Shown: in pieces, positions 11,852 to 24,100 of the stretch
How positions within the stretch are numbered: the first letter of the stretch is position 1
Layout of the letters: each line of letters begins with the position of its first letter
Assembly: GCA_010093705.1 (NCBI GenBank)
Contig: MU006094.1
Location: 471,550 to 535,549 of the forward strand
Source of the DNA: Patellaria atrata CBS 101060
Taxonomy: Eukaryota > Ascomycota > Dothideomycetes > Patellariales > Patellariaceae
Reading direction: 5' to 3'
Length of the DNA stretch: 64,000 nt
Notes under the pieces: generated by a model
Seen by the model: only the letters and a program-made list of their open reading frames with translations
What the model was told of the DNA's origin: nothing
Databases searched by the model: none
Translations under genes and position numbers: made by a program

Positions 11852-13116
11852 CTACTGATCCCAAAGCACCGAACTCAACCCATCCTCCGCCTCCGGCCGT
11901 CCCTTCGTCCCCACATCCAACCTCGCAACCAACCTCCTCAACACCCCTGTCTCAACATCCCTCTCCACGACCGCCAAATTACTACTCGTCTGATCCCCAA
12001 TCACCACCCACGCCCCATCCCGACTAACATCAAACGTCCGCGGATAACTCCCATAAGCGCTCGTGAAACCCGTCATCTCCAACCTCCCATCCCCCAAAAT
12101 CCGAAACGTCGCCATACTATCATCCCCCCCGAACGACTTATCCGCCCGATTCGACGTGACAAGATTATTCCCATGCACCCGCACCTCCGCCGCTTTGGCA
12201 CCCCTAGGCGCGGCCCCGCCATTCGGATACGCGGAGATAGTCGAGATGGACGTAAGCGTCAGACACGCCGTCGACCCGGTCATGGGAGTGTTGGCCCGCC
12301 ATCCCGTAATCGAGTTCCCGAGCTCGTTCACCACGAACAGCACTTTCTCCCCGCTCGGTGAGACCCACCAGACCCCGTGCCGCGGGCCCGCTCCCGGCGC
12401 CGTTTTCGCGCCGGCGCACTCGGTCAGCATACCCCGGCCGTCGACGCGGTAGATGCGGATCACGTCGCCGCCCAGGTCCGGCGCCAGCAGGAACCGGTTG
12501 TCGAGGTCCGGGAACGTGGCGTGTGGGTGCGGGGCGTCTTGTCGGGAGGGGTTAGGCCCGGGACCGGATTGCGTTAGTTTTATGGTTTGTTGGGCGGTGG
12601 AGGAGCGGGTTAGGGGCAGTGCGAAGGTGCTTAGGGTTGAGGTTTGGCTGTTGGAGCGGGGGTTAGTGAAGGTGTTAAGATGTATATTTTCGACGGGGGG
12701 ATTGTTAAGGGGAAGGGGGAGGAAGGGAGGGGGCTTTACTAATGCGCCACGGCGATAAACCCAGACCCGTTCGTACCGCCGTACAACCCGTTCGCTAACC
12801 CTCCGCCCACCGCATTCACCTTCGTTATCTCGCTCAGCTGGCCCCCGGCTGGCGCGGCGATGGCGGTCAGGGAGCCTTGGGGGTACGCCCACTCGTCTGT
12901 GCAGTAGAGGGTCCGCGACGCGGAGTCAAAAGCCAGGAAGGCCGGTTGCTGGCCGCAGGTTCGGAGGGACTGGGTCAGCGTGAGGGTGCCGTTTGTGCTG
13001 GCGGAGGCGGGGGGGGTGAAGGTCACGGTGTTCACTGTGCCGCTGTAGTGGGAGACGAAGAGGGTGGCGGCGTTGGATAGGGGGAGGGAGAGGAGGAAGG
13101 GCAGTATGGAATGCAT
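11852..13116 (-). CDS. Secreted lactonase-fold (3-carboxymuconate cyclase-like) beta-propeller protein
   Basis: Two exons, 12740-13116 and 11852-12647, with a 92-base intron (donor GTAAAG, branch CACTAAC, acceptor AACAG), give 390 residues. The donor overlaps an in-frame TAG, so without splicing the gene looks like two ORFs; splicing restores FIAVAHYQTSTLSTFALPL. The N-terminus MHSILPFLLSLPLSNAA is a signal peptide. Family marks of the seven-bladed lactonase propeller (Pfam Lactonase, PF10282 type) are LYCTDE near residue 70, SRQDAPHPHATFPD, GPRHGVWW, FVVNELGNSITG, NRADKSFGGDDS, TFDVSRDGAWVVIGDQ and the end DGLSSVLW. Secretion implies an extracellular or wall role. The substrate is unknown; family names come from remote similarity to muconate cyclase and 6-phosphogluconolactonase. 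The gene is unusually GC-rich. It diverges from the AA7 oxidase 1.1 kb away. Confidence 0.85.
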
Positions 13117-14264
13117 GATGGACTTGCGCAGCGGTGGAATTCGAATGTGGGATTACGATAGCTAGAGAGGTGAAGTTATCACGACATTTGGATTCTGGCG
13201 AGGCGGGCGAGAACACGTATTTGCATGATGGTGACGATGACGTTTGAGCATGGACACAGTGGATATTTCATGCTTGCGATATTGAGATTGATTGTTTGGT
13301 CAAGCTTTCAGCCTTCTCCGCTGTATATCTCTACTATCGCGACGATGGAATTAAGAAGGCACGTGGAGACTGCTGGTTTCAGCGAAAGTGCTAGTGTAAC
13401 GTCTTTCATATATCTGCATCGTGGTTCCGTAATGCGGCTACCCGTCCGGTAAATAAGGCGGCCGGGTAAAGTCAACTACCTCCACTTTCGGCAGGGAAGG
13501 AGGAGATGTGGGAGAAATACGGTAGAAGAACTTTAAGTACGGAAAAATTGAATGAAGGCGGGATTTTCCAGCGTGGCACACAGGACTTGAGTACTTTGGA
13601 TGCAGAGTCATCCCATCACCTGTCCGAATCCTCGGGCTTACTGAATGACTTTGCAGCGCTAAGTGTTGATACCATTATTAAGTCGAGCTCGTTGGTATAT
13701 ACATTGACTCTAATGTACCGGGTCAGTTGAGCCGCGCATTAATCGGGACTCACAGAAATCCCTCGATATCCTCGAAATCCACATTCTGAAGTTTAGGGCT
13801 ATAAGAAACAGCTACAGGACCTGAAAACAAGCTTTGATAACAGAGCCGCCTTGCGCGATTCCAAACGAATCCTGCCATCTTGCGGTAAAGGGAAACGTTT
13901 GTAAATGGGTTCTACCACCTGTATGGCTTAGTCGACACATACTTGCCGCGTGGATGCAGAGCTGATTGGCCGAGATCAGGATGTTTATCCCCTTGTCCCA
14001 TATTGAGTGGAATCTCACTCCTCCAAAAACCTTACCTGAAAGATTGACATTGCGTTCACGATGCTTGTTAGATCGTGAGCTTGACCGGGGAAGAATGCAG
14101 CATCGCGGCTTGATATTGGCACTTCAGCTATATCATCAATGCTTCTGCCGTGGTCCCATGAAGTGAATCGAGGAAATTGCGGTCTTTGGTCTTCCATCGA
14201 CTTGATAACTATCGGTCAGGAACAAGATAATCCCTGGGTTGGACACTCATTCCCCTTTTCCGCA
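13117..14264. other. Divergent intergenic region between two secreted-enzyme genes
   Basis: This 1.15-kb stretch separates the lactonase-like gene (-) from the AA7 oxidase (+) and presumably holds both promoters. An in-frame upstream extension of the oxidase reaches 14139 but is not protein-like. No other gene is seen. Confidence 0.5.
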
Positions 14265-15956
14265 ATGTGGAATTTCATTCAAAAGCCCGTTACCGTTCTG
14301 CTGGCAGCAACTGTTGTCACTGGTAGTCCACAGAACCTGAGACGGGGGGCAATCCACGACTGTTTATCAGCAGCAGAGATCCCACAGGAAATTCCAGGAA
14401 CCGACAATTGGACGCAGGCAATCAAGCCCTACAATATCCGGCTACCATTTACACCTGTTGCGCTCGCTGTACCGGAGACTGTGCAGCATGTTCAAGACGC
14501 CGTCACTTGCGGTAGGGAACTTGGGATCACTATATCTGCTCGATCCGGAGGACACAGTTATGCATCCCACAGCCTTGGAGGAGAAGATGGTCATCTTGTT
14601 ATAGACTTAAAGCTCTTCCATGATATCAAGTTGGACCCGGAAACTGGTATTGCGCAAGTTGGACCAGGAGCTCGACTAGGCAATACAGCTCTTGCTTTAT
14701 GGGAACAAGGGAAGAAAGCCATCAGCCATGGTACCTGTCCAGGGTAAGTCCAAATTCCTAGGGTTGAAGGTTTCATTCTCTGATTCTAAAAAGGGTGGGA
14801 GTGGGTGGACATGTCCTACACGGTGGTTACGGTTTCAGCTCTCACACCAGGGGTCTTGCACTAGATAACCTGGTCGCAGCGGATGTCGTCCTAGCAGACG
14901 GTAGCTTTGTGACTGCTTCTGCTAATGAAAACTGTGATCTATTTTGGGCTCTCAGAGGTGCCGGTGCCTCATTCGGTATTGTGACAAAATTTCACTTTCA
15001 AACTTTTGACGCACCGGAGCAAATCATTATATACTCGCATGATTTGAAATGGCAGACTAAGGACGCTGCTATTACCGGATTCAAGGCGCTCCAGGATTAC
15101 ACTAACATCCAGCCAACTGAAATGAATACGCGGTTACTCATTGCGAGCGGTTATTTTGTTTTATCAGGCGTATACTACGGGACGCAAGAGGGGTATGAAG
15201 CTGCAATCGCTCCATTGCTAGAGAAGGTCGGCACACCGACGAATTCAAGCGTACAGAATTTGGCGTGGATTGACTCTCTTCGGGCGAATGCGCAAGAGCC
15301 CCTGGAAATGCCTCTTGACTATGACTATGTACGAATCCTGCAACCTCCTATTTTGGTTTGAAATTTCACTAACTGTTCGCAGCATTCTAATTTTGTATGA
15401 TAAATAAATCGATGTTAAGCGACTATAAGCTGACTATAACAGTTTGCCAAAAGTTTGATGACAAGATGGGTCACAGATGAAGCGGTCGAAAAGTTTGTTG
15501 ACTATTGGTATGATATTGCGAATTCGAGCAGCATTGTATGAAATACGTCCACCATTTAGAGACGAGCATACTAACGCATATCAGCTTTGGTTCGCTATCA
15601 TTGACTTGCACGGTGGTGTCAATTCAGCTATCACGAAAGTCCCCCACAACGCAACCTCTTACGCTCATCGCTCGGCTACCCTGAAGTATGAATTTAACTC
15701 ACTGGTGTTTCCTGGAGAGACCTACCCTGAGAATGGCATTCCCTTTCTCAATGATTTCGTAGGCACAATTACAGAGACTATGAAGAATGAGACGATTGGC
15801 ATGTATGTAAACTACGCCGATCCGACATTGACCGCAGAGCAAGCCCACAAGGTCTACTGGCTAGACCATTACGAGAGGCTTGCCGAGATCAAGGAAGCTC
15901 TAGACCCAGGGAAGTTGTTCGAGAATCCGCAGGCTATTTTGAGTCCTGAAACATAA
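14265..15956 (+). CDS. Secreted FAD-linked oxidoreductase, AA7/berberine-bridge-like (oligosaccharide oxidase type)
   Basis: Five exons: 14265-14743, 14794-15328, 15383-15394 (12 nt), 15443-15535, 15585-15956, coding 496 residues. The start MWNFIQKPVTVLLAATVVTG is a signal peptide. The FAD_binding_4 domain carries the two residues for bicovalent FAD: His in SARSGGHSYASHS (near residue 110) and Cys in HGTCPGVGVGGH. The C-terminal BBE motif is reduced to a short YADPTLTAEQAHKVYW...LFENPQAI end. LWFAIIDLHGGVNSAI is typical of the gluco-/chito-oligosaccharide oxidase subfamily, which oxidises the reducing-end C1 to a lactone with release of H2O2. The 12-nt exon encodes only HSNF and is supported by good donor and acceptor signals on both sides and by the family sequence (DYDY-HSNFFAKSLMTRW). 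The exact sugar substrate cannot be told. Confidence 0.9.
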
Positions 15957-16208
15957 TTTTGAAGGAAATCCCATTTTGCGGCGTATGGCAGATATTTTAG
16001 TCCCACTCTCTGGTTCCATGAAACCATGCTAGAATATATAGCTCTTCCCAAAAGAAGACTTATATCCTTAAGCCTCTAAGGAAGAAAAGTTCCAGTAGGG
16101 GATCCTGATTTGGCGGGGGTAATTCTCGAGCCGAGTAGAATAGATCGCCACTTTGACAGCTGGACAGCTGGATAGTGAGGCATATTCTCGTTATCATCCT
16201 AGTTCTGG

Positions 16209-16773
16209 CTAATGGTTTAGATTCGTGCCTAATACCCCTATTACAAGCCGGTGGAACTCCCGAACTTTCTCATCCTCCTCTCTTTCATTCTTTAACATGC
16301 GTAGAGCTCGTTTATGCGCTGCATCTCTATTCCAGGTATCCCGTGACGTTCCACCCCGCCCCCTACGATTCCACCGCTCTTGACGCCGCATGAGTTCTTC
16401 TTCCGAAGGTTCACATGTTGCAGTATTTATGTCGCGTAGCTTTGCTCGTAGATGCGGGTTGGAGGCGAGGAGCTCAAGAATTCGAGGGTCCTTATGTACA
16501 CGATGAAGATTATCCAGGGGATGAGCAAGAGGATTCGGTTTGGGAAGGTTGTCTTGCAATGGAACATCCCCTAGAGTCGCTGGAGCTGTGAATTGTGGAA
16601 CTTGCGTCTGCCGGTCTTGATTGCAGTCATGAGATTTGAAACATTTCACGGAACAGCTAGAGAGATCAGCTTAGTTTTTTAGATGCTATGGATTTTCCTT
16701 ACTACTGAATTGAGCACTTCGGGCACTTGTATTTATGAGTATTCTCACTGCAGACTTCACAACTTGCTGACAT
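16209..16773 (-). CDS. HIT zinc-finger protein, HIT1/ZNHIT3-like (box C/D snoRNP assembly)
   Basis: Two exons, 16703-16773 and 16209-16656 (46-base intron), give 172 residues. The N-terminal zf-HIT domain is complete: Cys5, Cys8, Cys17, Cys20, Cys25, Cys29, His33 and Cys35 in MSASCEVCSENTHKYKC and CSVKCFKSHDC. Splicing is needed to join CPKCSIQ to YCSVKC. A second helical part with DPRILELLASNPHLRAKL fits the HIT1/ZNHIT3 C-terminal region that binds the Rsa1/NUFIP partner, followed by a basic coiled stretch (RALRMLKNEREEDEKV). By family knowledge this protein acts in the nucleus in C/D snoRNP biogenesis. Other small HIT-finger proteins (ZNHIT6/Bcd1, ZNHIT1) are less likely because of the size and the NPHLR motif. 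It shares a 171-bp divergent promoter with COX11. Confidence 0.85.
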
Positions 16774-16944
16774 CCTGGATGTATATGAGGAAAGGATGAT
16801 GATGAGCAGAACAGCTCATGATAGATGCGGAGGAGCTGCAGAGAAGGACGAACTTTTTTGACTGAGCTTCAACATCCTCGGCTGGTCTTGGCATCATACC
16901 GCCCATTTTTGACATTACTCTTCTACATTGTTTTATCACTATTG
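16774..16944. promoter_or_regulatory. 171-bp bidirectional promoter (HIT finger / COX11)
   Basis: The start codons of the HIT-finger gene (16773, -) and COX11 (16945, +) are separated by only this stretch, so both promoters must overlap or lie inside a 5' leader. No specific binding site is claimed. Confidence 0.6.
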
Positions 16945-17913
16945 ATGACTATGAGTCTGTCTCCGCGCTTTTTGAGACCACTTTCTCGCAATTTGAACTC
17001 GTCAGAGCAATGGACATGCTCGCAATGTTTACGTGCAAGCCGAAACCCATTGGCCCACCGTGAAGCCCGCATTAGTACCCCAAGTCGGAGATACTTGAAC
17101 AACTCTAGTAGCCCTCGAGTGAATATAGCGCCAACTATGGAGCAATTGAGGGCTCCATACAAGAAGAAGAATGCTACACTTCTGTAATTTCGGACTCCTC
17201 CCTCTGTATTAGCCGTCACTCATTCTATACAGATACTATTCGTTGAGCATTATTCTCGGGACAGTTGCTTTGTCATATGGTTCGGTACCTCTCTATAAGA
17301 TGGTACGACGGCATTCCCTAAAATAAATTTAACAGAAGGCTCATTTGACTAACTCGATGACAGATTTGCCAACAGACCGGATGGGGAGGTACACCCGTAA
17401 AAGCTCATTCCTCTTCTACGTCCAGTGACCCTAGCAGCCGCCTGACTCCAGTTCCACTTGAGAGACGCCTCCGGATTACCTTCCATGGCTCTACATCTGA
17501 TGTTCTGCCCTGGAAGTTCGTACCGCAGCAGCGAGAAGTGCGTGTACTTCCCGGCGAAACAGCGTTGGCGTTCTATACCGCTACAAATCTTAGTGATGAG
17601 GATATAATAGGAGTAGCAACATACAGTGTAACTCCGGGACAGGTTGCACCATACTTCAGCAAAATACAATGTTTTTGCTTCGAGGAACAAAGGTTGAATA
17701 AGGGGGAGACTGTAGATATGCCAGTATTCTTTTACATTGATCCTGATTTTGTTAATGATATCAATATGAGAGGGATAGAGACCATTTCATTGAACTATAC
17801 CTTTTTTAGTAGGTCATATTTTTCTGAGCTCTTTGATGAGATATGTACTAATTATCACTCCAGAAGCGAAATATGATAAACAGGGACATTTGAAGCCTGT
17901 TCCACTGAGATAA
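16945..17913 (+). CDS. COX11: Cytochrome c oxidase assembly protein Cox11 (CtaG)
   Basis: Four exons: 16945-17183, 17233-17302, 17364-17808, 17864-17913, coding 267 residues. The first 75 residues, rich in Arg and Ser, form a mitochondrial presequence. A membrane helix, YYSLSIILGTVALSYGSVPLY, is built by joining exons 1 and 2. The intermembrane-space copper domain follows with VPLYKMICQQTGWGG, FVPQQREVRVLPGETALAFY, the copper ligands in FSKIQCFCFEEQR, and VDMPVFFYIDPDFVNDI. The end NYTFFKAKYDKQGHLKPV needs the last 55-base intron (donor GTAGGT); reading through it gives a false C-terminus. Cox11 delivers copper to the CuB site of subunit 1. The first donor is GTAATT. Nothing is missing. Confidence 0.96.
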
Positions 17914-18640
17914 CATACTGTGGCGCATATCTATATTTTACGATGTAAATACTTATTTCGTAAAAAGATACTTTAGGTGCCCTGATTCCCTTCCATTTGA
18001 CACCGCAATGTTATGGCGGCCGAAGTTCAACAAAGGCAGAATCTAACCGTTCGGGTGGAGAAGACCTCCACTAATTATTTATTCTACTAGTGAAGGACAT
18101 ATCGAGAATATTAACCAACTTACCGCATATTGAACAATTATAGGACAATAACATTCTTCCTTCCTGTATGTGGATTCTTGTTAATAAACGCGAAAGACTT
18201 CATATCCTTTCCCCTATTGTGATACTCTTGGGCGACTCTACGGTGGTTCCTAGAGTGGGTCTGAGACCGTATTGTACGAAGTTTCCTAGATTGTAGAAAG
18301 AACTACTGGCTATGCGGAAGGTATACCGTATATATCTTGAAAAGTTCACAAATCTCTAGAATCGATGGTGAGTGGATATGTATTCAGCAAGCGCAGAGTG
18401 ACCGAAAAATGCGAATCGTGGGATGCAGGAATTACCCTCCGCACGTTCTTTCTTTTTGATATTACTACTTTGGACATATATTTACCAATCTCCTGGTGCA
18501 ATGCTTACTCTTTACTCTTGTTCATCAACACATTTTCTATTCTCTTTCCGACCCGTTTCTGCTAGCAATTATCAAGTAGTTTAGCATATTACTGTATTCT
18601 CACTCGCTATTATCCTTTCATTTATATCGTTAAGTTCAAG
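17914..18640. other. Intergenic region, no gene seen
   Basis: AT-rich stretch between COX11 and the next plus-strand gene. It probably carries the COX11 3' UTR and the next promoter. No coding signal stands out. Confidence 0.5.
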
Positions 18641-20832
18641 ATGTCTGAAAATCCAACGCACAATCCTTCTGCTAGTCAAGCACGCCAGGACTCCACTATC
18701 ACTGTAGATGGCCCTCTGAAGTCGGAGGCTCCCTCTCAACCAGCCGACCCTTCTGCACCAAATGAACCTGCTCTAGCTACTTCAGACCCGGGAGACGCTA
18801 CTCCTGTAAGTAAATGTCGATCGATAACAAACTTGAATTTCACTGAACGGAATAACTTTTGCAGCGGGGACGCAGAGAACCAGACACATCTGTAGAGGGA
18901 ACCAGTCCGTCGAGACAAGGCCCTACGACGCCTGACCAACATCCAGCGCGCAGCGACCCACCGTATGATCAAGATGATGCAGCTTCACGTAGCAGCTACG
19001 AGACCGCCCGAGAACGCAGGTCTTCGGGCGCAACTATTCTGGATCAACCTAGACCGTTACCCCCTTTCAACCCACCGGCATGGATTACGGAAGGTCGACT
19101 ACCCACACCCCCTTCACTACCAGACCGGAGATTCTCCAGAGATACCTCGCCTCGTGGCTCTCGACCAGCTGAAAGAACGGATGAGACTAGAAGTCCATCG
19201 AGATCACGATTACCCGTGCTATCAAGATCACCCCCGATTGACAGACATCCATCTCCAGGACCTCCCAGACGTCGATCTCCAGGACCACCCAGACGTCGCC
19301 TATCAGCAGTGCAACGTGCAAGCAACGATCTCAATGCAATAATCATTGGCCACCCGTCCATCACACCTACCCAAGAACAAGCTCACCTGAATCCACGGGA
19401 AGAGTTTGACCTGAGAATGGCTGTGATAACCATGATGCCCCAAAATCAACGTCTGAGGGAGGAACTGTACAGCGCGCCTCGACCTCTTGAAGTACCAGAA
19501 ATTTGTCAAGCTCCTGCAGCAGAGCCGCCAGATACGCACTCTGCCAGACGGGTACAGTTCGGTGGACCTTTCGAAGGACGTCCAAGAGCATCTGAAGCAG
19601 GCCCGTCAGGTACGCAGCCTACCAGGCCAGTACCGCTCGGTGAACCTTTCGATCCACGTCCAGGAGCAGAGTCGCTAAATACGCAGTCTTTCAGACTGTC
19701 ACCGCTTGCCGAACCTTTCTTACCACGTTCAAGACCACCTGCGACTTGCTGTGAAACCACTGGGCAGTACGAACACATGAGAGCAAGGTTCAGGGCGCAC
19801 CACCCGAACCCCATACAATTACCGGGTCTCGAAACCGCCGGGCCTTCCCGCAGTACAGCTACAGCTACTCCCGTGACTCCAGCACCCACTACCGCTGAAC
19901 CAGGCACTTTCACCGAACCGAGAACACCGTCCCCGGATACCTCACCGTACCCGCCGCCACCGTCAAGGGGCACACCCGTCAACGTACCATCAGGCGATGA
20001 ATCCGTCCTTGACAATCCCGTCCGTCAGCGTTCTCAAACCGTCACCACCGACGAGAGTCTCCTGAATGACGTCGAACGCTACAGGGACATACAAACCCCT
20101 CCCCCCGTCACCCCTCTCGCGACCCCCTCGCCGGTCCTCTTCCTAACCAACTCGCGCACCGGCGAACTAAGCCCCCTCCCGCACATATACTTCGATCCCA
20201 ACGACGGCCCGACGCAAGAGGAGCAAATGGAAGGCCTGATTCGCCGCCTCACCCGCTTCCGTCTCCGCTACATCCTCGAGTCCCAATACGACGTCCCCGC
20301 CGAGCCCCACGAGGCGCTCACCATTCCCCGCTCGGCGTCGGCTCCGCCCGATTTCCCGCGTCCGCCCTCCCATCCCACCATCGCCGAGTCCGCGAGGGAA
20401 AATAACCGGGAAATTGGAGAGGGGAGCGGTATTCAGCGCCCTCCTATCCTGGACCCGGAAGAGCCGGATCCGAATGATGCGGATGTGTCATCATCGGGGG
20501 ACGAGGGCGATCCGGATTTGCCGATTCCGCAGGGCGATGGGTACGGGGAGCCGATTGCCTCGCCGCCGTTCCATGGAAATATCGGGACGCAGGTGGAGGA
20601 TGATGACGCCGAGGATAACGAGTCGGGCGGGGATCCATTTTATCTGGAAACTGTACCGGCGGCGTTGAATGATATTGAGTTGCAACCGATCAATGCTGGA
20701 GAGAGGTCACCGCCGCCGCCGTATAACGGTCATGTAGGGACTACGATTCCGGTTGAAAAGCCGGGGTTTTGGGCAAGGTTCTGGAGAGGTTTGCGCAACA
20801 TTTGGCGGGGATGTACACATGGAGTTTCGTGA
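18641..20832 (+). CDS. Disordered Pro/Ser/Arg-rich orphan protein with Trp-rich C-terminal tail
   Basis: Two exons, 18641-18805 and 18865-20832, give 710 residues. I do not recognise a family. Nearly the whole protein is predicted by eye to be disordered: Pro, Ser, Arg, Glu and Asp dominate, with no hydrophobic core. Around residues 220-310 three degenerate repeats of about 26-30 residues share an R-x-x-PLgEPF-x-PR core (VQFGGPFEGRPR, VPLGEPFDPRPG, LSPLAEPFLPRS). A Pro-Gly-Pro-Pro-Arg-Arg-Arg pair (SPGPPRRRSPGPPRRRLS) lies near residue 140. An acidic stretch (about 580-640) precedes a striking end, EKPGFWARFWRGLRNIWRGC, an amphipathic aromatic/basic helix that could touch a membrane. GC content climbs from about 50% to over 70% toward the 3' half. 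Splicing (P|RGRRE) keeps one frame, so this is likely a real, fast-evolving gene. Cellular role unknown. Confidence 0.7.
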
Positions 20833-21101
20833 TGATAGTACCCTTCCGACGACGGAGCATTGATGCTGGTATAGAGATGAAGTGACCTTGTGTAAGTTGA
20901 GATTAGGATATTGTTGCTGCATTCGTTTGATTTTGTGAACAGAAGGACTTGTAGCAAAACACATGCTATTGAAAGTTTTTGTTTTGATTGTTACATGTAA
21001 CTCTATTTCTACTAAGACTATGTCTACCAAAGCAACAACAGACGCTGTTCAAGTCCCGCATCACATGACGCTGTGTTCAACTTCTGGTCTACTTTTTATA
21101 T

Positions 21102-24100
21102 CTAAGAGGGCGGCGTAGCCTTGCTCATGGCGATAAGCCGCTTAACTCCCACCTGCACGTAACACTATCAGCATACGATTTCTTTTGCTAATTGAGATGT
21201 AACAACTCACCATCCAATTGCTTCCCTCATCGTTCTTCGTCGTCATCAAGTTTGTAAACACCGCTTGCGCGGCGTCAAAGTTTCTGCATTGTAAGTGTTG
21301 CACCAGCTCGTTTAATTCCTGTATCGTATCCGGCTTTAAGAGATCTTCATTATTGAGATGGTCAAAAAGGATGTTTAAACGCTTCTCCGTATCGTTGACT
21401 TGCGGTTTGAACGCAGCAGGCGCTCGAGCTTTGATCCGCTGCATATCCGCGCTTAGAATATCGAATATAGGTTGTGAGGTTACCGGGATATGGCTCCGAT
21501 CACCGGAAGCTAAGATAATCAGTTAATATTCAGGTAAGAAAGGAGACCGCCACTTACGATACTTAGATACGGATGTTGATCTTTGAGACTGCGCTGTGCT
21601 AGGTCTCGACTCGGGAGTAGCCCTAGGAGGCGGGCCGGTGCTAGCAGACGGCGGTGGCCCCTTGAAACCTTGGGGTGGGCCTTGGGGTGGCGCTTGCGGA
21701 GGACCTCGAGGAGGTGGACCTTGGCTCATAGGGGGTGGTGCCATAGGTGAGCTGGTTTGAGGAACTGCATAAGGATTTGGAGCAACTTGCCGGGGCGGTG
21801 GAGGCATTGATGCATTTTGCTGTAGGGTTGGTGCCTGTGAACCTGGTGTAGGAGCATATCGGTTTGTAGGTGGTGCGGTAGTTGGGGGAGGATTATAAGG
21901 AGATGCTCCGCGAGGTAGCATTTGCTGCGAGGGAGCGGCAAACCCCTGGGGTAATTGAGGGGGTGCGTAAGCGTTCGCAGCTGAAGATGATGGGCGGTCA
22001 TGTTGAAGATGGGGGACGTGAGATGCTGGGGATGATATTCTGGATGGGCCTTGCGGTGGTCCCTTTGGAGGAGGTGGAGGTGTTGCTCTTTGCTGAGGAG
22101 TAAAAGGTGATGCCATCGGCGGCGTAGAGGTCATGCTAGGTTGGTTTGAGAAGGGTGACGAAACCATACCTGGACCCATTGAAGGCGTTGCGCGTCTTAC
22201 TGGAGGTTTAGCACCGAAATTATCCGGCAGGTCATTCCAGTTTGACATGGAGGTCGCCTTTGATGGTGGAGGATTCGACGGCGATGCAGTCATTCCTCTT
22301 GGAGGTGGCGGAATGATTGATGGCTGGGGAGTCTGATAACCGCCGCCATATGTTTGGGACATAGAAGGTTGCTGAGGCGGCTGATAACCCACAGGTGTAT
22401 AAGATCTAGTGCTAGCAGGTGTGTATGCATTCGAGGTTTGAGATGCAGTTGTGCTGCTATATGGTGATGGTACTGCGGTAGTCATCAGTCCAGGGGCCTG
22501 GGCTGGCTGGAATGTCGAAACAGGAACGGTCCGCTGCGTTCGTTGAGCACCTGTTCCGACAGCAGATGTCTGTCTTTGAGCCGCTTGAGGAGCTGCCTTA
22601 CGAGTAGCGTGTTTCACTCTGTTCCTCGCAACCTCCGCAGCCGGATACTGGGCAGGTAGAAGATCAAGGTATTTCTCCGCAATCTTCAATTGACCGTGAC
22701 TTGCCGCGATTTCCGCATACTCGGTGTACTTCGCGTATAGAGGTTCGAGTTTCCAGTTGGACGGTTGCTCACGTTCTGGGTCTTTAAAATTAGTAACTTG
22801 ACGGAACACGGTAACCTTCTGGATGAAATTTTGCAGTGACTGGACATGAACGGAAAAGCTTGAATCGTTCTCCTTGTTTTCCAGGCCGGCCTTTTCGCTC
22901 TCATCAAGCTCTTGAACCCAGTTAACAACAACTTTTTCAAGTTTAGATCCAGCTAGATAGCAGAAAGATGCATCCTTCCTTAAACTGCTGTTGTCATCGG
23001 CACCCTGGATAGCTTCTTCCAGTCGGTCTCCGAGAGCCTCACAAAGGTCTGGAAATTCTGCCTGATCAGCGAAAGTACACAGCGTGGCCATCACTTCCTT
23101 CCAATTGGAAAGATCGGCGTTATACACCACATCCCATAGGTTCTTCCCAACCACAGAAGCTAAGAGCCGTAAGTAATTTGGTCCCCCTGACCTCTTTCTA
23201 AAGTAAGCAGCTTGAGCCTTGTCAATGCACTTTTGCCCACCACAGATAGCAATCATGAACGCATCTGACAAACGATCTTCTTTGAGACAAATATCCAACG
23301 CTTCGTCAAAAGATCCAAGCATGAGTGCTCTTGTGATATTCTTATCAGCATCAGTTTCTGAACCAGTGCAGATCTGGAACGGATTGTTTGTTTTCGCGCC
23401 CTTGCTAGCAGCTAGATCGGATAGGAAGTTGTCCCCTGAACCAGCATCGTCGAAGAATGAAGACTCGTCCTGGGCCTTTGGAGCTTCATTGGATTTCGTT
23501 GACGCGTCCGCACCTTCACCGTTCGTAGACTGGTCTGAGAATCCAAGGTACTCAACGAGCTTCTTCCTCGCGTTTCCGGAAATCAGAGTTTCGATAACCG
23601 TCCAGTTTGCCTTCTCTTCTTCGGTCTTAGACTCCGAAATCTTGGCCTTGCAGAAACTCGCAAGATCACCTTGCTGTAGAGCTTCTTCGAACTTCACTGT
23701 TGCAGTCCCAACTGACTCATCAACCGTGAAGGTGGAAATGCTCATTTTGGACTTCCGGGAACCCGACTCAGCCGGTGAGAACTTTACAAGCTTGCCGCCG
23801 AACCCAAAGCTGACACCAACGGGCCGTTCTAGCCATTTAGGGGCTTTGTGAAGCGTAAAGGCGGCCCCTTGTGGTTGAGTTTGCGCTTTGGCAAAAAAAT
23901 CCTCTCCGTCGAGTGGTTGATTCGCTGCTGCAGCGCTATGATCCGCCTGTGCATTGGTATTCTGAATGGTTTGAACTCCAATCTTGCCATCAAATGACGC
24001 TGTTGCCAGTAAGCTTGGGTTATGGGGGTTCCACCTTGTTTCGAAGGTCCAATTCGTCACTACTGGAAACTCTCCGTAGGTCTCGCCCGTATGTGGATTC

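Noticed and set aside
12204-12758. Several long overlapping ORFs on both strands inside the lactonase gene
   Set aside because: High GC removes stop codons in every frame; only the spliced propeller frame matches a family.
18365-18565. 66-codon plus-strand ORF upstream of the orphan gene
   Set aside because: Hydrophobic AT-rich chance frame with no signal; no family match.
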